From contig CALAFO010000054.1 of the NCBI GenBank assembly GCA_937892545.1, forward strand, positions 55,150 to 119,149: DNA of 64,000 bases, in the 5' to 3' direction. The notes under the pieces were generated by a model. The model worked only from the letters and a program-made list of their open reading frames with translations, was not told where the DNA came from and made no database searches. Source of the stretch: Scatosoma sp002474405 (GTDB taxonomy: Bacteria > Bacillota > Clostridia > Christensenellales > Borkfalkiaceae). Below, piece after piece: positions 27,427 through 38,031 of this stretch. The position numbers were made by a program, and so were the translations under genes. The number at the start of each line of letters is the position of its first letter. Position 1 is the first letter of the stretch.

Positions 27427-29912
27427 TATTCTTCCTCAAAAATTCCGATATTTCCGAAAATTCCCGCGTTTTTATTACTGCCCGTCATCGCGTTTTCTTC
27501 CGTTGAACCTACGGTTACGGCGATTTCGTTACAGCCCGCGCGCAGCTTGCCCGTCAAATCGAATTCATACGGACTCCAGAGCCTTGCGCCGATAAAATCG
27601 CCGTTCAGAGAAACGCTTGCGTAATCGGTAACGTTTTCAAGCCTCAATATCGTCTTTTTTCCGGTCGGCTGAAAATTTATATCTTTTACAAAAGTAATTT
27701 CGCCCGAAAAATTTTCTTTACCCGCGGTAAAAAAGTCGGCTCTGTCGATCGTTTTCTCTTCGCCTTTTATTCGCCAGCCGCCCGTGATATCTTCAAGCAA
27801 TCTTACCGCACATTTTCCTGCCGGTTTCATCCGCCCGCGGGTAAACGCAATAATCACCGATCCGAAAGGCTGTAATTCCGTATTCACTTCTATTCCGCCG
27901 TCTTTGCGGACAAAGTCGGCAGGAGAAATTTCTCCGTTTTCCGCATTCCAGATTTCGGCGGACAGAAAACCGGCACCGTACAACACAAAAGATTTTTTCT
28001 TATCTTCCGTATTGACAAGGAAATGTATTTCCGTACTTTCGTCCGCTCTTTTCAAAGCAAAAACTCCGCTTGCATCGCCGCCTGTAATATCGGCGGGTAC
28101 AACCGACAGGAGCGCGGCGAACGCTTCGTCTTCCCTGTGTTTTTTCACGGCTTTATAATCGGGGGCGTTTTTCAGTTCGCTCAACGCGGCGGCAAAGCGT
28201 TCGCTTCTCGTTCCATCCACGTCTACCGGCGAAAAATCGCCGACGCTTATTACCGTCCCGCCGTTTTTTACAAAATCCGTAATTTTTACAAGCGTCTTTT
28301 CCGGCATCACCGTTACCGAAGGCAAGATCAACGCTTTATATGCTGATTTTTCGATACCGGTAAGCGTTTTTCCGTTTCTTTCGCAACGGGAAAAGCCTAC
28401 GTCGTCTATGAAGTCGAACCCGATTCCGCCGCGATTCAATTCTTCCGTAAGCGCAAGAATCTGTTCGTCCAGTTCGTGAAGAAAAATTCTGTAAAGCGGT
28501 CGGTATTCCGCCCATGCCGTCTTTACGGGAAAATATATCGCCGCATCGGCAACGAAACTCCCGCTTCTGCCGATATAACTCAATCTTTTCGTGTAATCCG
28601 CAAATTTTCTGAAATATTTCCAGTATCCGTTTTGCATAAACAAAGACGGAGGGCTCTCGGTTTTGCGGATGCCGTCGACGGAATAGAAGAATGCGTGCGG
28701 AACAAGCATATTCACGCCCTGTACGTACTGCAAATCCACCCGCCTTTTCATTTCTTCCGTGGTGAGCGACCAACCGAATCCGCCGAAAGTTTCGCTGAAA
28801 CAGATTTCTTTTTCGTAGATATGCGCGGCGGAAGAACCCAGTCTTTCTGTGATGCGTACCGGATTTTTATCGATGCAATCTATCCCGGAAGCGTCAAGCG
28901 CGCTGATTGCCGAAAAAAAATCGCTTTCCGTCTGCACAAGAGATTCGATAAAATCTTCTCTGTGAAGATGCCCGACATGGATCAGTCCGTCCCGGTGCAG
29001 AAAATCGGAAATGACGTTAAAATAACCTTCCTTATAAAATTCCGCAACGGCTTTATAATAATCGCATCTGGTTTTTACCGATAACGCCCCCATGTTCTGC
29101 CACAGACAGCACAGATACGGACGTATATCGTACCCGAATTTCTGAATAAACCGCACGGCGAAATCATTCGTCCAGATGACGGTGTTTAAATTCTTGCATT
29201 GTTCGAGATAGTTCTGATAAAAGCCCGGCTCGTCGGTGAAGAAGCCTTTGATAACACTGCCCCATTTATCGGGAAAACGTTTTTTATATTCCGCGTGCGT
29301 ATGACGTACGAAAGAACGCGCGACTTCCGGATTCAGCAAATCCACATAAGGATACTGCGAATACGCCGGACGATGCCCGCATTTTTCTTTTCTGAAAACA
29401 AATACTTCCCACTGCAACGTTTCCGAACGCCATGGTTTGTTCGTTTTATGTTCGTAATCGGTGATATCCAGAAAATAATCGTCGTTATGCACCGCAATCA
29501 CGCATTCTATCTCCGAGGAAGGTTTATCTTCCACCGTGATATATTCTCCGAGGACGGGATAAATTTTATCCACGGAAAGACAAACCGCCGCAAAATCGGG
29601 ATTTTCGCCCGTAACTTTTCCGCCCGCATACCCGCTGGGCCAGTTGTCCTCGTCGTAAATAAGCGCCGTCATGGAAAGTTTTTCGCACGCGTCTAAGATA
29701 ACTCCTATTTTTTCGAACCATTCGTCCGAAAGATACTCTACCTCTACGCCTTTCCTCGAATGCAGAATCACCCTGTCAACGCCTTTTTCTTTCATTTCCG
29801 TAAGCTGGCGCACAAGTTCGTCGTTATCCAGATTTCCGTTCAGAAACCAGAACGGCGCAATCGAATACTCCTGCGACGGATTTTTAAATTGTTCTCTGTC
29901 GTAATTTCTCAT
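27426..29912 (-). CDS. GH106-like glycoside hydrolase (second copy)
   Basis: This 828-residue protein has no signal peptide. It shares the N-terminal barrel motifs of the protein at 16319-19243: APFWFLNGNLD, RVILHSRKGVEVEYLSDEWF, YDEDNWPSGYAGG near residues 86-98, and FFTDEP near residues 223-228. It also has the FGGFGWSLT segment near residue 372. The C-terminal 130 residues look like a beta-sandwich sugar-binding domain (LRLENVTDYASVSLNG). It probably cleaves the same kind of linkage, perhaps alpha-rhamnoside. It begins 2 bp after the permease gene and overlaps the oxidoreductase gene by one base. Confidence 0.6.
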   Translation of the reverse strand: MRNYDREQFKNPSQEYSIAPFWFLNGNLDNDELVRQLTEMKEKGVDRVILHSRKGVEVEYLSDEWFEKIGVILDACEKLSMTALIYDEDNWPSGYAGGKVTGENPDFAAVCLSVDKIYPVLGEYITVEDKPSSEIECVIAVHNDDYFLDITDYEHKTNKPWRSETLQWEVFVFRKEKCGHRPAYSQYPYVDLLNPEVARSFVRHTHAEYKKRFPDKWGSVIKGFFTDEPGFYQNYLEQCKNLNTVIWTNDFAVRFIQKFGYDIRPYLCCLWQNMGALSVKTRCDYYKAVAEFYKEGYFNVISDFLHRDGLIHVGHLHREDFIESLVQTESDFFSAISALDASGIDCIDKNPVRITERLGSSAAHIYEKEICFSETFGGFGWSLTTEEMKRRVDLQYVQGVNMLVPHAFFYSVDGIRKTESPPSLFMQNGYWKYFRKFADYTKRLSYIGRSGSFVADAAIYFPVKTAWAEYRPLYRIFLHELDEQILALTEELNRGGIGFDFIDDVGFSRCERNGKTLTGIEKSAYKALILPSVTVMPEKTLVKITDFVKNGGTVISVGDFSPVDVDGTRSERFAAALSELKNAPDYKAVKKHREDEAFAALLSVVPADITGGDASGVFALKRADESTEIHFLVNTEDKKKSFVLYGAGFLSAEIWNAENGEISPADFVRKDGGIEVNTELQPFGSVIIAFTRGRMKPAGKCAVRLLEDITGGWRIKGEEKTIDRADFFTAGKENFSGEITFVKDINFQPTGKKTILRLENVTDYASVSLNGDFIGARLWSPYEFDLTGKLRAGCNEIAVTVGSTEENAMTGSNKNAGIFGNIGIFEEE

Positions 29913-29914
29913 AG

Positions 29915-30790
29915 TTAACCCTTAACGCCGTCGGAGGAAGAAAGCCCCTCCTGCAGCGGTTTCTGGAAAATCGCGTAAACAATCAGGATCGGAAGCATTG
30001 CTATGATGAGCGCGGCGAATTTCAGCGTTTCGCCGGCAGTGGCGTCGTTCATCAATTCGTTTATGCCGACGGAAAGCGTATACTTCGCCTGATTTTTTAT
30101 AAACGTAATGCTCATGATGTATTCGTTCCAGATTCCCACGAAGCTCAGCAGCCCCACCATGAATATCGCGGGGACAATCAGGGGAAGAATCAGCATGGAA
30201 AATGCCTGAAACTGATTTGCACCGTCGATTTCCGCCGCTTCCAGAATGGAATTGTTGATACTGCGCACAAACGGCGTAAGTAAAAATACATAAAACGGAA
30301 CGCCCTGAAGCGCGTTTGTAAGCATAAGCGTGAACAGCACCGCGTTATCTTTTGTCATATTCAGCTTTTTGCACATCTGCAAAAGCGGAATCAGCAGAAG
30401 TACCTGCGGCACCATCATGAACACCGAATAGAATATTTCTACGGCTTTCACCGCCGGATGAACGAATTTCCCCACGACGTAAGCCGTAGAGGTGGTCATG
30501 ATAATCGAAAGAATCACCGTGCCGACGCTTAACATCAGACTGTTTGCGAAATATTTGGAAAAATTCGCGCCCAGCCATGCGTTTTTATAGTTTACCCACT
30601 GCAATTCGGCAGGGAACGTCCAGGCGTTGATACCGAATTCCTTATTTGTTTTCAGCGAACTTAAAATCGCCCAGAAGAGCGGGAAAAGAATGAGAATCGT
30701 CCAGATGACGAGAAAAACTCTCACTATGTTTCTCGTAATCGTAAGAGATTTATCGCTCACGCGATTTTTAATTTTACTCTCTTTGTTCAT
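29915..30790 (-). CDS. ABC sugar transporter permease, MalG type
   Basis: This 291-residue permease has about six membrane segments (first near residues 22-44). The EAA motif reads LEAAEIDGANQFQAF near residues 183-197, and the C-terminus ends in a Gly-Val-Lys-Gly as usual for MalG-like subunits. A GGGGGAAAG site precedes the start, which overlaps the preceding permease's stop by 4 bp. It forms the channel with the MalF-type subunit and works with the lipoprotein at 31793-33100. It is followed after only 2 bp by the GH106-like gene, which links import directly to breakdown. Confidence 0.92.
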   Translation of the reverse strand: MNKESKIKNRVSDKSLTITRNIVRVFLVIWTILILFPLFWAILSSLKTNKEFGINAWTFPAELQWVNYKNAWLGANFSKYFANSLMLSVGTVILSIIMTTSTAYVVGKFVHPAVKAVEIFYSVFMMVPQVLLLIPLLQMCKKLNMTKDNAVLFTLMLTNALQGVPFYVFLLTPFVRSINNSILEAAEIDGANQFQAFSMLILPLIVPAIFMVGLLSFVGIWNEYIMSITFIKNQAKYTLSVGINELMNDATAGETLKFAALIIAMLPILIVYAIFQKPLQEGLSSSDGVKG

Positions 30791-31713
30791 AATCTTTCCC
30801 CCAGTTTGTTCATCGCGTATTTCACCGAAAGAGAGATTACGCAGGTGATTACCAGCATTACAAGCGCGGCGGCGTAAGAATAGCCGATGGCAATCGGCTT
30901 GCCGGAATAGCCGTAACGATAAACGTACAGCCCCATTACCATGGCGTTGTTATCCAATCCGCCGTTGGGCGCGAAAACGTTTACAAGCCCGAAGTTTCCG
31001 CCGAGCGACTGATACAGAATAGAAACAACCATAAACGTAACCTGCAGCCATACGGCAGGCATCGTTATGTATTTCAGCTGCGTCATTTCTCCCGCGCCGT
31101 CGATTTTCGCCGCTTCGTAAAGTTCACCGGGAATCTGATGAATGGAAGCGATCATCGTAAGCATAAAAAGCCCCACCCCGCACCAGCTTGCAACAAAACC
31201 GATTACGCCGAGCGGGTATTTCGTTACCCAGTCGATATCGACGCCGCTTTTAAAAATCGAGCATATGGAATTCATCAGTCCCATGCCGGAAGGCATGAAT
31301 ACAAAACCCCAGAGCGAACCTATGATGATGGTGGAAATAACGTTCGGAATATAGAAAACGAACTTATAGAACACCACTTCGGGCGTTTTCATGCGAAATC
31401 TCGTAAGCGTAACCGCGAAAAGTACCGTTAAAGAACAAATCAGCACCTCTTTAATAAGCGTGATGATCAAGTCGTTTTTCAACGCTTTCCAGAATACGCG
31501 ATCTTTTAAGACGTCGGCATAATTTTTACCCTTGATATACGTCATCGTCTTATAGCCGCTCCATTTAAAAAAACTCATTTTAACGGACTGCAAAATCGGA
31601 ACAACGCAAAACATGAAATAAAGCGCAAATACTACGCCGCACGTTACCGCAAAAAACACCCACTTGGATAACGTCATGTTGCTATTGATTTTAAGTCTAC
31701 GGGTTTTCGCCAT
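30787..31713 (-). CDS. ABC sugar transporter permease, MalF type
   Basis: The chosen start at 31713 gives 308 residues beginning MAKTRRLK. It is preceded by an AAGGAG site, while the longer reading (to 31863) would add about 50 residues without membrane-protein character. There are about six hydrophobic segments (first near 20-42). The EAA loop reads YEAAKIDGAGEMTQL near residues 200-214. It pairs with the MalG-type subunit encoded next (4-bp overlap). A 79-bp gap separates it from the binding-protein gene. Confidence 0.9.
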   Translation of the reverse strand: MAKTRRLKINSNMTLSKWVFFAVTCGVVFALYFMFCVVPILQSVKMSFFKWSGYKTMTYIKGKNYADVLKDRVFWKALKNDLIITLIKEVLICSLTVLFAVTLTRFRMKTPEVVFYKFVFYIPNVISTIIIGSLWGFVFMPSGMGLMNSICSIFKSGVDIDWVTKYPLGVIGFVASWCGVGLFMLTMIASIHQIPGELYEAAKIDGAGEMTQLKYITMPAVWLQVTFMVVSILYQSLGGNFGLVNVFAPNGGLDNNAMVMGLYVYRYGYSGKPIAIGYSYAAALVMLVITCVISLSVKYAMNKLGERL

Positions 31714-31792
31714 CCTTTGTCGCTCCTTCAGATAAAAAAGATAACTTTTTCTTTTCCCGCACGCAGGATTGCCGCGCGCGGGAAAAATCGCT

Positions 31793-33100
31793 TTACGAAA
31801 GTTGTTGTCTTGCCTGTGCCACAAGTTCGTCGCACACGGCGTCCACCGTTTTCGTTCCCGCAACGATGGAGTTTACGCCCTGATTGAATACAGAGTCCAC
31901 TCCGCCCCAGCTGCCCACGTGAAGAACGCGCTTATATGCGGGATTGCTCATCACCGACTGCGCATATCTCAACACTTCGGAAACTTTCGTTTCGTCCAGT
32001 TCCACATTGGTAGCCGAAGGAGAATCCGAGCTTTCCGCAAACTTTTTTGCCACGTCGCTGCGATACAGATATCTCATGAATTCGAGAGCCGCTTCTTTGT
32101 TTTTCGCGTCTTCCGCAATCGCGCACGTCTGCGAAGAAGCGATAATCACCTGCTGTTTCACGTTCAGCGCGGAAGGAGCGTATCTCATTTCGAATCCGTC
32201 GGGAATCGCATTGAGATCCGCCATTTCTTTTCTGAGCCAGAGTCCGTTGGGAATAAACGCCGCTTTGTGATTGAGCCACTGCATCTGCGATTTGGTATGA
32301 TCGAGAGACTGGCAGCTTGCAACGGCGTTCGTCTTTTTCACGATGTCCGCAAAACGGTTCATCACCGCTTTGAATTCGGCGGAAGTGTACACTTCCGCGT
32401 CGCGGGCGTTTTCCACTCTGTCGAAAAATGCGTCGCCGACTTCCGCGAGAGCGGGCAGAATCATACCCTGCACGAGATAACCGGAATACACGCCGGGATA
32501 GATAAGCGCGGCGGTATCTGCGGTTGCGTTGGCGTCCACCCACGCGGAAAGTTCGTTGTAATTCGAAGGAACGCTCCAGTTCTTCTGCGTGAACAACGCG
32601 TTGTCGTACCACATACCGTAAGAGCTGAGAAGCAAAGGCATACCGAAAGTAATCGTTCTGCCGTCGGCATAGGTATATTTATGCGCGTAATCCATCATCA
32701 CTCTGTCGGTGATTTTGCCGTCTCCCCCCGCCACAGTAGCGGTTTCAAGCCATTCAGTAAAATCGTACAGCATGCCTTCTTCCAGCCACGCTTCCTTTTC
32801 AAGCGTACCGTCGAGATATACGAAATCGGGAGGATTGCCGTCGCGCCATTCATCCTGCATCGTATCGTTTACGGTGTTGCCGTACATGGGAATAACGTTA
32901 TATTCGGGATGGTCTTTTTCAAACATTTCCACAACGTATTTCCACATATCCGCGCCGTAGCCGCCCGTGTAAATCTGAAGGGTAAAATCGGTTTTTCCGT
33001 CTTTTCCCGGATTGTTGCCTCCTCCGCCGCTGCATGCCGCCATCGGCGCAGCCATACAAAGCGAAAGCGTACCGATTACAAGTTTCTTTATTTTTCTCAT
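31793..33100 (-). CDS. ABC sugar transporter substrate-binding lipoprotein
   Basis: This 435-residue family 1 solute-binding protein has a lipobox (AAC) near residue 23, followed by a Gly/Asn-rich linker. Typical features are an N-terminal strand FTLQIYTGGYG, then PDFVYLDG, a C-terminal EAALEFMRYLY segment and VAKKFAESS. An AAGGAG site precedes the ATG. It would be tethered to the outer face of the membrane and feed the two permeases encoded after it. It follows the large GH42-like surface enzyme, which presumably makes its ligand. Confidence 0.92.
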   Translation of the reverse strand: MRKIKKLVIGTLSLCMAAPMAACSGGGGNNPGKDGKTDFTLQIYTGGYGADMWKYVVEMFEKDHPEYNVIPMYGNTVNDTMQDEWRDGNPPDFVYLDGTLEKEAWLEEGMLYDFTEWLETATVAGGDGKITDRVMMDYAHKYTYADGRTITFGMPLLLSSYGMWYDNALFTQKNWSVPSNYNELSAWVDANATADTAALIYPGVYSGYLVQGMILPALAEVGDAFFDRVENARDAEVYTSAEFKAVMNRFADIVKKTNAVASCQSLDHTKSQMQWLNHKAAFIPNGLWLRKEMADLNAIPDGFEMRYAPSALNVKQQVIIASSQTCAIAEDAKNKEAALEFMRYLYRSDVAKKFAESSDSPSATNVELDETKVSEVLRYAQSVMSNPAYKRVLHVGSWGGVDSVFNQGVNSIVAGTKTVDAVCDELVAQARQQLS

Positions 33101-33136
33101 GATTTTTCTCCTTTTCCCCGCAGGGAATTTTATTAT

Positions 33137-36100
33137 TTATTTTTTCAGTTTTTTACGTTTTTTCAACACAGATACCGTTACTATGGAGGCCGCCGCCGCT
33201 ACCGCCGCAACAGAACAGATAATAACCGCCGCTTTTTTTCCGTTCCCCGACGATCCGTCATCGGGCTTCGGGTCGCCTGCAGGTTTTTCCGTCCGCAAAA
33301 GCACGGTGGTACCTGCTTCCATATTCAGTTCCACTTTCAGAACGTTCTTCGCGATATATTCGCCTTTGAATACGTCGTAAACGTCTACGCGGGAATCGAA
33401 TTCTATCGTCTTTACTCCGCCGTAAGGAGAAGCCACGGAAACATAGCTGTCGTTTCTGTACACCGCGTCGTTTTCGCTTTCCACAAGTTTCACGCCGCAA
33501 GTTCTCAGAATGTTTCTCATCAGTTCTTCGGGAATGTTACCCACAGCCGAATAAATAGACATATAATATCCGCCGTCTTCCGTCGGCACGGCTTTTACGG
33601 CAAGCCCCGTAAGATCGCTGTTATAAATCTTTCCGAGCGTTTCCGCCTCTTTATCCGTTACGTAGAACATAGGGTCCACTTTCGTCGAACCGATTCTTCC
33701 GTAAAGCTGCCCGCCGAGCCCTTTGGTAAACGATTCGTTTCCGACGATTCTGATTCCGTAGCTCGACGCCGGCGCCCTTGCAAGCGTTATATCCGTAAGC
33801 GCCGAAACATAGTCCGCCGACATCGTTCCGTCTGTGCCGTAAATGCCGGGCGCGCCTACCCAGATGATTGTTTTTCCGTCTTTTTTCAGATATTTGTTAA
33901 TCGCCGTTTTCTGTTTTTCCGAAACGTTCGTGGCGAGAATCAGATATACGTCGTAATCTCTGTCGAAACCGTCTTCCACATCGGAAAGATACAACATATC
34001 GTGAGACGTACCGATATGTCCCAGACTTTCTTTCTGTTCGTAAAGCGCGTCGTACAGGAAATGATACGTGCCGTCGAACGAATAAGCAAGCGTTGTGGCA
34101 AGATCGTCGCCTACAATGAACGCGATGCGGGAATTGCTCTTCACGGGCTGCTGCACCGCTCTGTCCCATTCTTCCTTGGCGGTTTTAATCATCGAATAGA
34201 TTTCGGGATCGTCGAACCAGCCGCCGTACATATCGTACCACCAAAGTCCCGCGCCCTTAATCATCATATTCGCAAAATCTCTCTTTAACGCTTCCACGGA
34301 ATCTTTCAGCGTGTACGTTTTGCCCCACTCCGCCAGAACCGCCGGATTCGTCGATTTGCTGTCGAAATAAACGGTACGGCTGTCGCATTCGATAATCGGA
34401 AGTTTTCCCGCCGCGATCACCGAATCCACCATCATCATATAAGAAGCGCTCATACCGAGAAGTCGTTCGTCGTAACAGATCGGCGAGCAAAGGAAATCGA
34501 TATACGGGGAGGCGAGCACTCTGGAAATGGATGCGTTCGCCAGACCGTTGGCTTCATAAGTGAGTCCGTGCGTAAGATATCCGTTATACGTGCCCACTAT
34601 CCACTTATTATCGATGGCTTCTTTCACGACTTCGGCAAGATACAGTATGCTGTCCGTCGTCATATCGCTCATAAAACAGTGGAAATCGATGACGTTCCGC
34701 TGTGCTTTTCCGTCAAGCAGGGTTTCGTATGTGTACGCCTTTCTTTCTTCGTACGTGGGAACGGAAGCCGTTTCAAACGTGATTCCTTTCTTTCCCCAGG
34801 CATCCGCCAACGCTTCCGCCGTAATATACTTTTCTTTCAGCCAGCTGCGGAACGCATTCAGCGCGTCCGTGCCAAAATCGGCACATTCCGAAAGAGTAAC
34901 TCCGTAATATTGCCATTCAAACGTTGCGCCCGCCGCGATTTTCACGGCGAACATATGCCCGGCATACGGCTGCGCGAGAACATGCTCTAAAAGCGCCCGG
35001 TAAAATACCCCTACGTCCTCTCTCCACTTTTTCGAAGCATAACTGATGCCCGCTTTGTTGCCCTTGCTGTCAACGGCATACGAACCGGGATTTTCTTTGA
35101 ACCACCATTCGGGCGGATCCGCATCCAGCATCAGCATCAGTTTTGCCGACGGCGCGCCCTGAAGCGTTTCGTACACCACTCCGTCAAGCGCCGAAAAATC
35201 ATAATCGCCGTATCCGTTCCACATAGAGCCGGAACTGTTCATATTGTATATACGGCAGTTGGGAAGGCACATCAGATCGACGCCCGCGCCGTACATGCCT
35301 GCGGCGTATTCCACGTTAAATACCGTTTTCTGTTCGCGGAGGTACATCATCGGCGCCACTTTTTCGCCGTTTACCGTCAGTTGCACTCTGCCGTTTTCCT
35401 TCACGATTCTGCTTTCGGTGAAAACAACGCCGCCCGTAGTGATGGCTACATATTTTCCGCGGATAATATTTTTGTTGTATCTGCTGTTCGTAATGTTGAA
35501 TTCTTCCGTATCGAACTGAAGCTGATAATTATCCGAAGCAAGATAATCGGGCACTTCCACGCTGTAGGTAACGATGTTATCTTCGTCGATTATCCATTCC
35601 GAAGATTTGCTGCCCGAAACAAGCGTGGGAATCAGCCAGGTTTCCAGCACTTCGTCTTCGTCGGCGACATATTTGCTTCTGAAATTCACCCTGAACGAAA
35701 TATTTCCCGTTATCAGCTCTTTGATATGCGCGTTTATCGTAAATACAACCGTTTCCCCCGCGTTTGCAGCTTCGGATACCGTGATGGACGCGATTGTGAT
35801 TTTAGGCAATGATTCCGCGTTCTGCTGATAATTGATTTCGCCCCACGGCATGCACGGAGGCGCGCCGATGACAAAACACTGTTTCCAGTCGGAATCGTCG
35901 TATCCCGTTTTTATCCAGTCGGAAGATTCTATCCGGCTTTCTCCGCCGTTGTACGAAAGAAGCGTACCGTCGGAATAAATACGCATCTTCTTGCCGCTTT
36001 CAAGCGTCATTTCCAGATCGAAAAGCACGCCGCCGTAATAAGATTCGTTATATACTTCGAAAGCAAGCGTGTTTTCGCCGACGACAAGTTGATCCTTGAT

Positions 36101-37825
36101 GTGCGCCACCAGCACTTTCGCCCACGCGCCTTTCCCCGGATCTTCCAGTTCTTGTCCGTTGACATAAGAAGTAATTCTGTCGTCGCCGGTAATCTGAATC
36201 TGCGCCGAAACGACAGGTTCGGTAAGCGTGAACGTCTTGCGGTAATAGGCATACATATAAGCGCCGCCGTACGCTACGTCCGCATACGGGAAGCACACCC
36301 ACTTCGCTTCCCAGCCGCTGCCCGCGGTTTTAGGGTCGTACGTTTTATCTATTCTGATATTATCGAACGACGCTTTGCCGCTGCCCGTATTTTTATAAAT
36401 AATTTCTGTATATGTACCCTGCGGCTCGGTGAATTCCGCCAAAAACTGTCCGTCGTTCACCTGCAATTCGAATACCTTGTTATCGAGAAGTTTTCTGTTA
36501 TAATCAAGCCATCTGAGTTCAATGACGGGTTTCGCGTTTCCTTCCGTCGCGCACTCGCCCGTAATCGAATAACCGTTACCGTACAAAAGCGAAAGAGTCT
36601 CCGTTTTTGCCTGTTTGCCCGCCGTAAGCACGAGTTTCCCCTCGGAAAACATTCCGGGTTCGGCTTCGAATCCGTCGGGAACGCCGTCGCTTGAAATGCT
36701 TTCGAAATCTTCCGTATACGCTACGTTTCCCGATTCTCTGCAATATACGCCGTCGATATAGCAATCGGCTTTCCCTTTCGTGATTGTTATCGTATACCCT
36801 ACGGAAACGGAGCCTTGCGGAGCAACGTATCTGATCCATACGTCCGTCCAGTCGGAAAGCCCTTCCCCGCTTTTCAGATACACGTAAGGGCTCGTCTGTG
36901 TGGCGATGGTGTTGCCCGCGCTGCCGTAATAACTCACCGTAATCGTGGCTCTCGCGCCCTTGGAATTTTCAGAACGCATGCGGAACCCGATGTCGTACGA
37001 GCCTGCGGAACGCACTTCTGTTTTCGCCAGCGACGTCATCGTGAACGCCGAAACGTAATCTTCCCGCACAATGTGCGCCGAAGTTTTTCCGTCGTAATAA
37101 ACCTCGTCGCTGAACGAAAAATCGGAACCGTTGGACATCGTCCAGCCGAGCGGCGTTTCCATGTCGCCGAAACGTTCGAATCCGCCGTTGAATTCTATTT
37201 TATCCAGCTTTTCGATAGAAAAATCGTCGTAAAACACGGCGTTTTCTCCCGTAGGGGCGATATCCAGCTGCAACATGGCTTTCGCCGCGTCGGAATCGGT
37301 GGTAAATGCGGCGGAAATTTGTCTGTAACCGTCGGTTGTCCCCGCTACCGTGGCGGTATCTACCCAAAGATACGTGTTTTTCGTTCCGTTACCGTTACTT
37401 TTAAACTGTCTGATGCAAAGAGAACTCGTCGCCGTAGACGAATCGGAGCGGTAATAAAACGAAAGAAGATAGGTCTTTCCTCCGACCACCTGAAATTCGG
37501 CGCTGTTCACAACGCCTCTTATCATACTGTCGCTCGATTTATTAACGCATTTCAGCGAATTTCCGTTGCGCGCGTCGTTTCCGCTTACGACGGAAAAAGT
37601 TACGTCTGCAAGCGAACTGTCCGTCTCGTTTAACGCCACCCACGACGTCCAGTTTGCGGGCATATTTCCGTTAAGCGTTTCAAATCCCGGATTAGCGATT
37701 TCCGATACAACGTCCTCGGCGGACGTTCTGTAAATCAGCCCGAACCCGCAAGAAACCGAAATAAATGCCAGAATCGAACACGCAAGGATGGCGAAAGCCC
37801 TTATTTTCTTAAAACAAAACTTCAT
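33137..37825 (-). CDS. Large surface glycoside hydrolase, GH42-like barrel with carbohydrate-binding modules
   Basis: The 1562-residue protein has an N-terminal signal (residues 1-36), and a strong AGAGGAGG site sets the start. Residues 40-500 hold three jelly-roll modules of the CBM4/CBM22-like kind (NPGFETL, NGGFERFGD, TEDFES starts). Residues 505-680 resemble the sandwich seen in front of rhamnosidase and galactosidase barrels (YYRKTFTL, SYVNGQEL). Residues 820-1250 form a TIM barrel similar to GH42; Glu in FEWQYYG (near 968) and in IIECDSR (near 1143) are candidate catalytic residues. The C-terminus has a Pro/Asp/Gly linker, one hydrophobic helix and a highly basic tail. It would be a membrane-anchored polysaccharide degrader, first gene of the operon. 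It lacks the GC motif seen in other anchors of the window. Confidence 0.75.
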   Translation of the reverse strand: MKFCFKKIRAFAILACSILAFISVSCGFGLIYRTSAEDVVSEIANPGFETLNGNMPANWTSWVALNETDSSLADVTFSVVSGNDARNGNSLKCVNKSSDSMIRGVVNSAEFQVVGGKTYLLSFYYRSDSSTATSSLCIRQFKSNGNGTKNTYLWVDTATVAGTTDGYRQISAAFTTDSDAAKAMLQLDIAPTGENAVFYDDFSIEKLDKIEFNGGFERFGDMETPLGWTMSNGSDFSFSDEVYYDGKTSAHIVREDYVSAFTMTSLAKTEVRSAGSYDIGFRMRSENSKGARATITVSYYGSAGNTIATQTSPYVYLKSGEGLSDWTDVWIRYVAPQGSVSVGYTITITKGKADCYIDGVYCRESGNVAYTEDFESISSDGVPDGFEAEPGMFSEGKLVLTAGKQAKTETLSLLYGNGYSITGECATEGNAKPVIELRWLDYNRKLLDNKVFELQVNDGQFLAEFTEPQGTYTEIIYKNTGSGKASFDNIRIDKTYDPKTAGSGWEAKWVCFPYADVAYGGAYMYAYYRKTFTLTEPVVSAQIQITGDDRITSYVNGQELEDPGKGAWAKVLVAHIKDQLVVGENTLAFEVYNESYYGGVLFDLEMTLESGKKMRIYSDGTLLSYNGGESRIESSDWIKTGYDDSDWKQCFVIGAPPCMPWGEINYQQNAESLPKITIASITVSEAANAGETVVFTINAHIKELITGNISFRVNFRSKYVADEDEVLETWLIPTLVSGSKSSEWIIDEDNIVTYSVEVPDYLASDNYQLQFDTEEFNITNSRYNKNIIRGKYVAITTGGVVFTESRIVKENGRVQLTVNGEKVAPMMYLREQKTVFNVEYAAGMYGAGVDLMCLPNCRIYNMNSSGSMWNGYGDYDFSALDGVVYETLQGAPSAKLMLMLDADPPEWWFKENPGSYAVDSKGNKAGISYASKKWREDVGVFYRALLEHVLAQPYAGHMFAVKIAAGATFEWQYYGVTLSECADFGTDALNAFRSWLKEKYITAEALADAWGKKGITFETASVPTYEERKAYTYETLLDGKAQRNVIDFHCFMSDMTTDSILYLAEVVKEAIDNKWIVGTYNGYLTHGLTYEANGLANASISRVLASPYIDFLCSPICYDERLLGMSASYMMMVDSVIAAGKLPIIECDSRTVYFDSKSTNPAVLAEWGKTYTLKDSVEALKRDFANMMIKGAGLWWYDMYGGWFDDPEIYSMIKTAKEEWDRAVQQPVKSNSRIAFIVGDDLATTLAYSFDGTYHFLYDALYEQKESLGHIGTSHDMLYLSDVEDGFDRDYDVYLILATNVSEKQKTAINKYLKKDGKTIIWVGAPGIYGTDGTMSADYVSALTDITLARAPASSYGIRIVGNESFTKGLGGQLYGRIGSTKVDPMFYVTDKEAETLGKIYNSDLTGLAVKAVPTEDGGYYMSIYSAVGNIPEELMRNILRTCGVKLVESENDAVYRNDSYVSVASPYGGVKTIEFDSRVDVYDVFKGEYIAKNVLKVELNMEAGTTVLLRTEKPAGDPKPDDGSSGNGKKAAVIICSVAAVAAAASIVTVSVLKKRKKLKK

Positions 37826-37853
37826 TTACAGGTTTTCCTCCTCTGATAATTCC

Positions 37854-37869
37854 GACGGGGCTACCCGTC
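37854..37869 (-). other. Short hairpin in the leader of the GH42-like gene
   Basis: GACGGG and CCCGTC form a 6-bp stem over a 4-base loop, just upstream of the ribosome site of the large gene. The 206-bp intergenic stretch 37826-38031 holds this hairpin, but I see no convincing promoter or terminator in it. Confidence 0.35.
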
Positions 37870-38031
37870 GTACCGACCGGAACAATACAAACTTATCTTA
37901 ACCGCAATCTTCGATATTCCGCCGCGCTTTCCGGCACATGCACAGGTTAAAAATTCAATGGTAGCTCTGTTCGTATTATTTTTCGGCGGTATTCATGATA
38001 GCCCCGTCCGTACTTCCTGCTTCGATTTTTT

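Noticed and set aside
31769..34288. An 839-codon open frame on the + strand
   Set aside because: It overlaps a binding lipoprotein and the GH42-like gene on the other strand, and its Arg/His-rich translation matches no family.
37826..38031. Possible promoter for the GH42-like gene
   Set aside because: No pair of hexamers with acceptable spacing was found; only a small hairpin and a ribosome site are clear.
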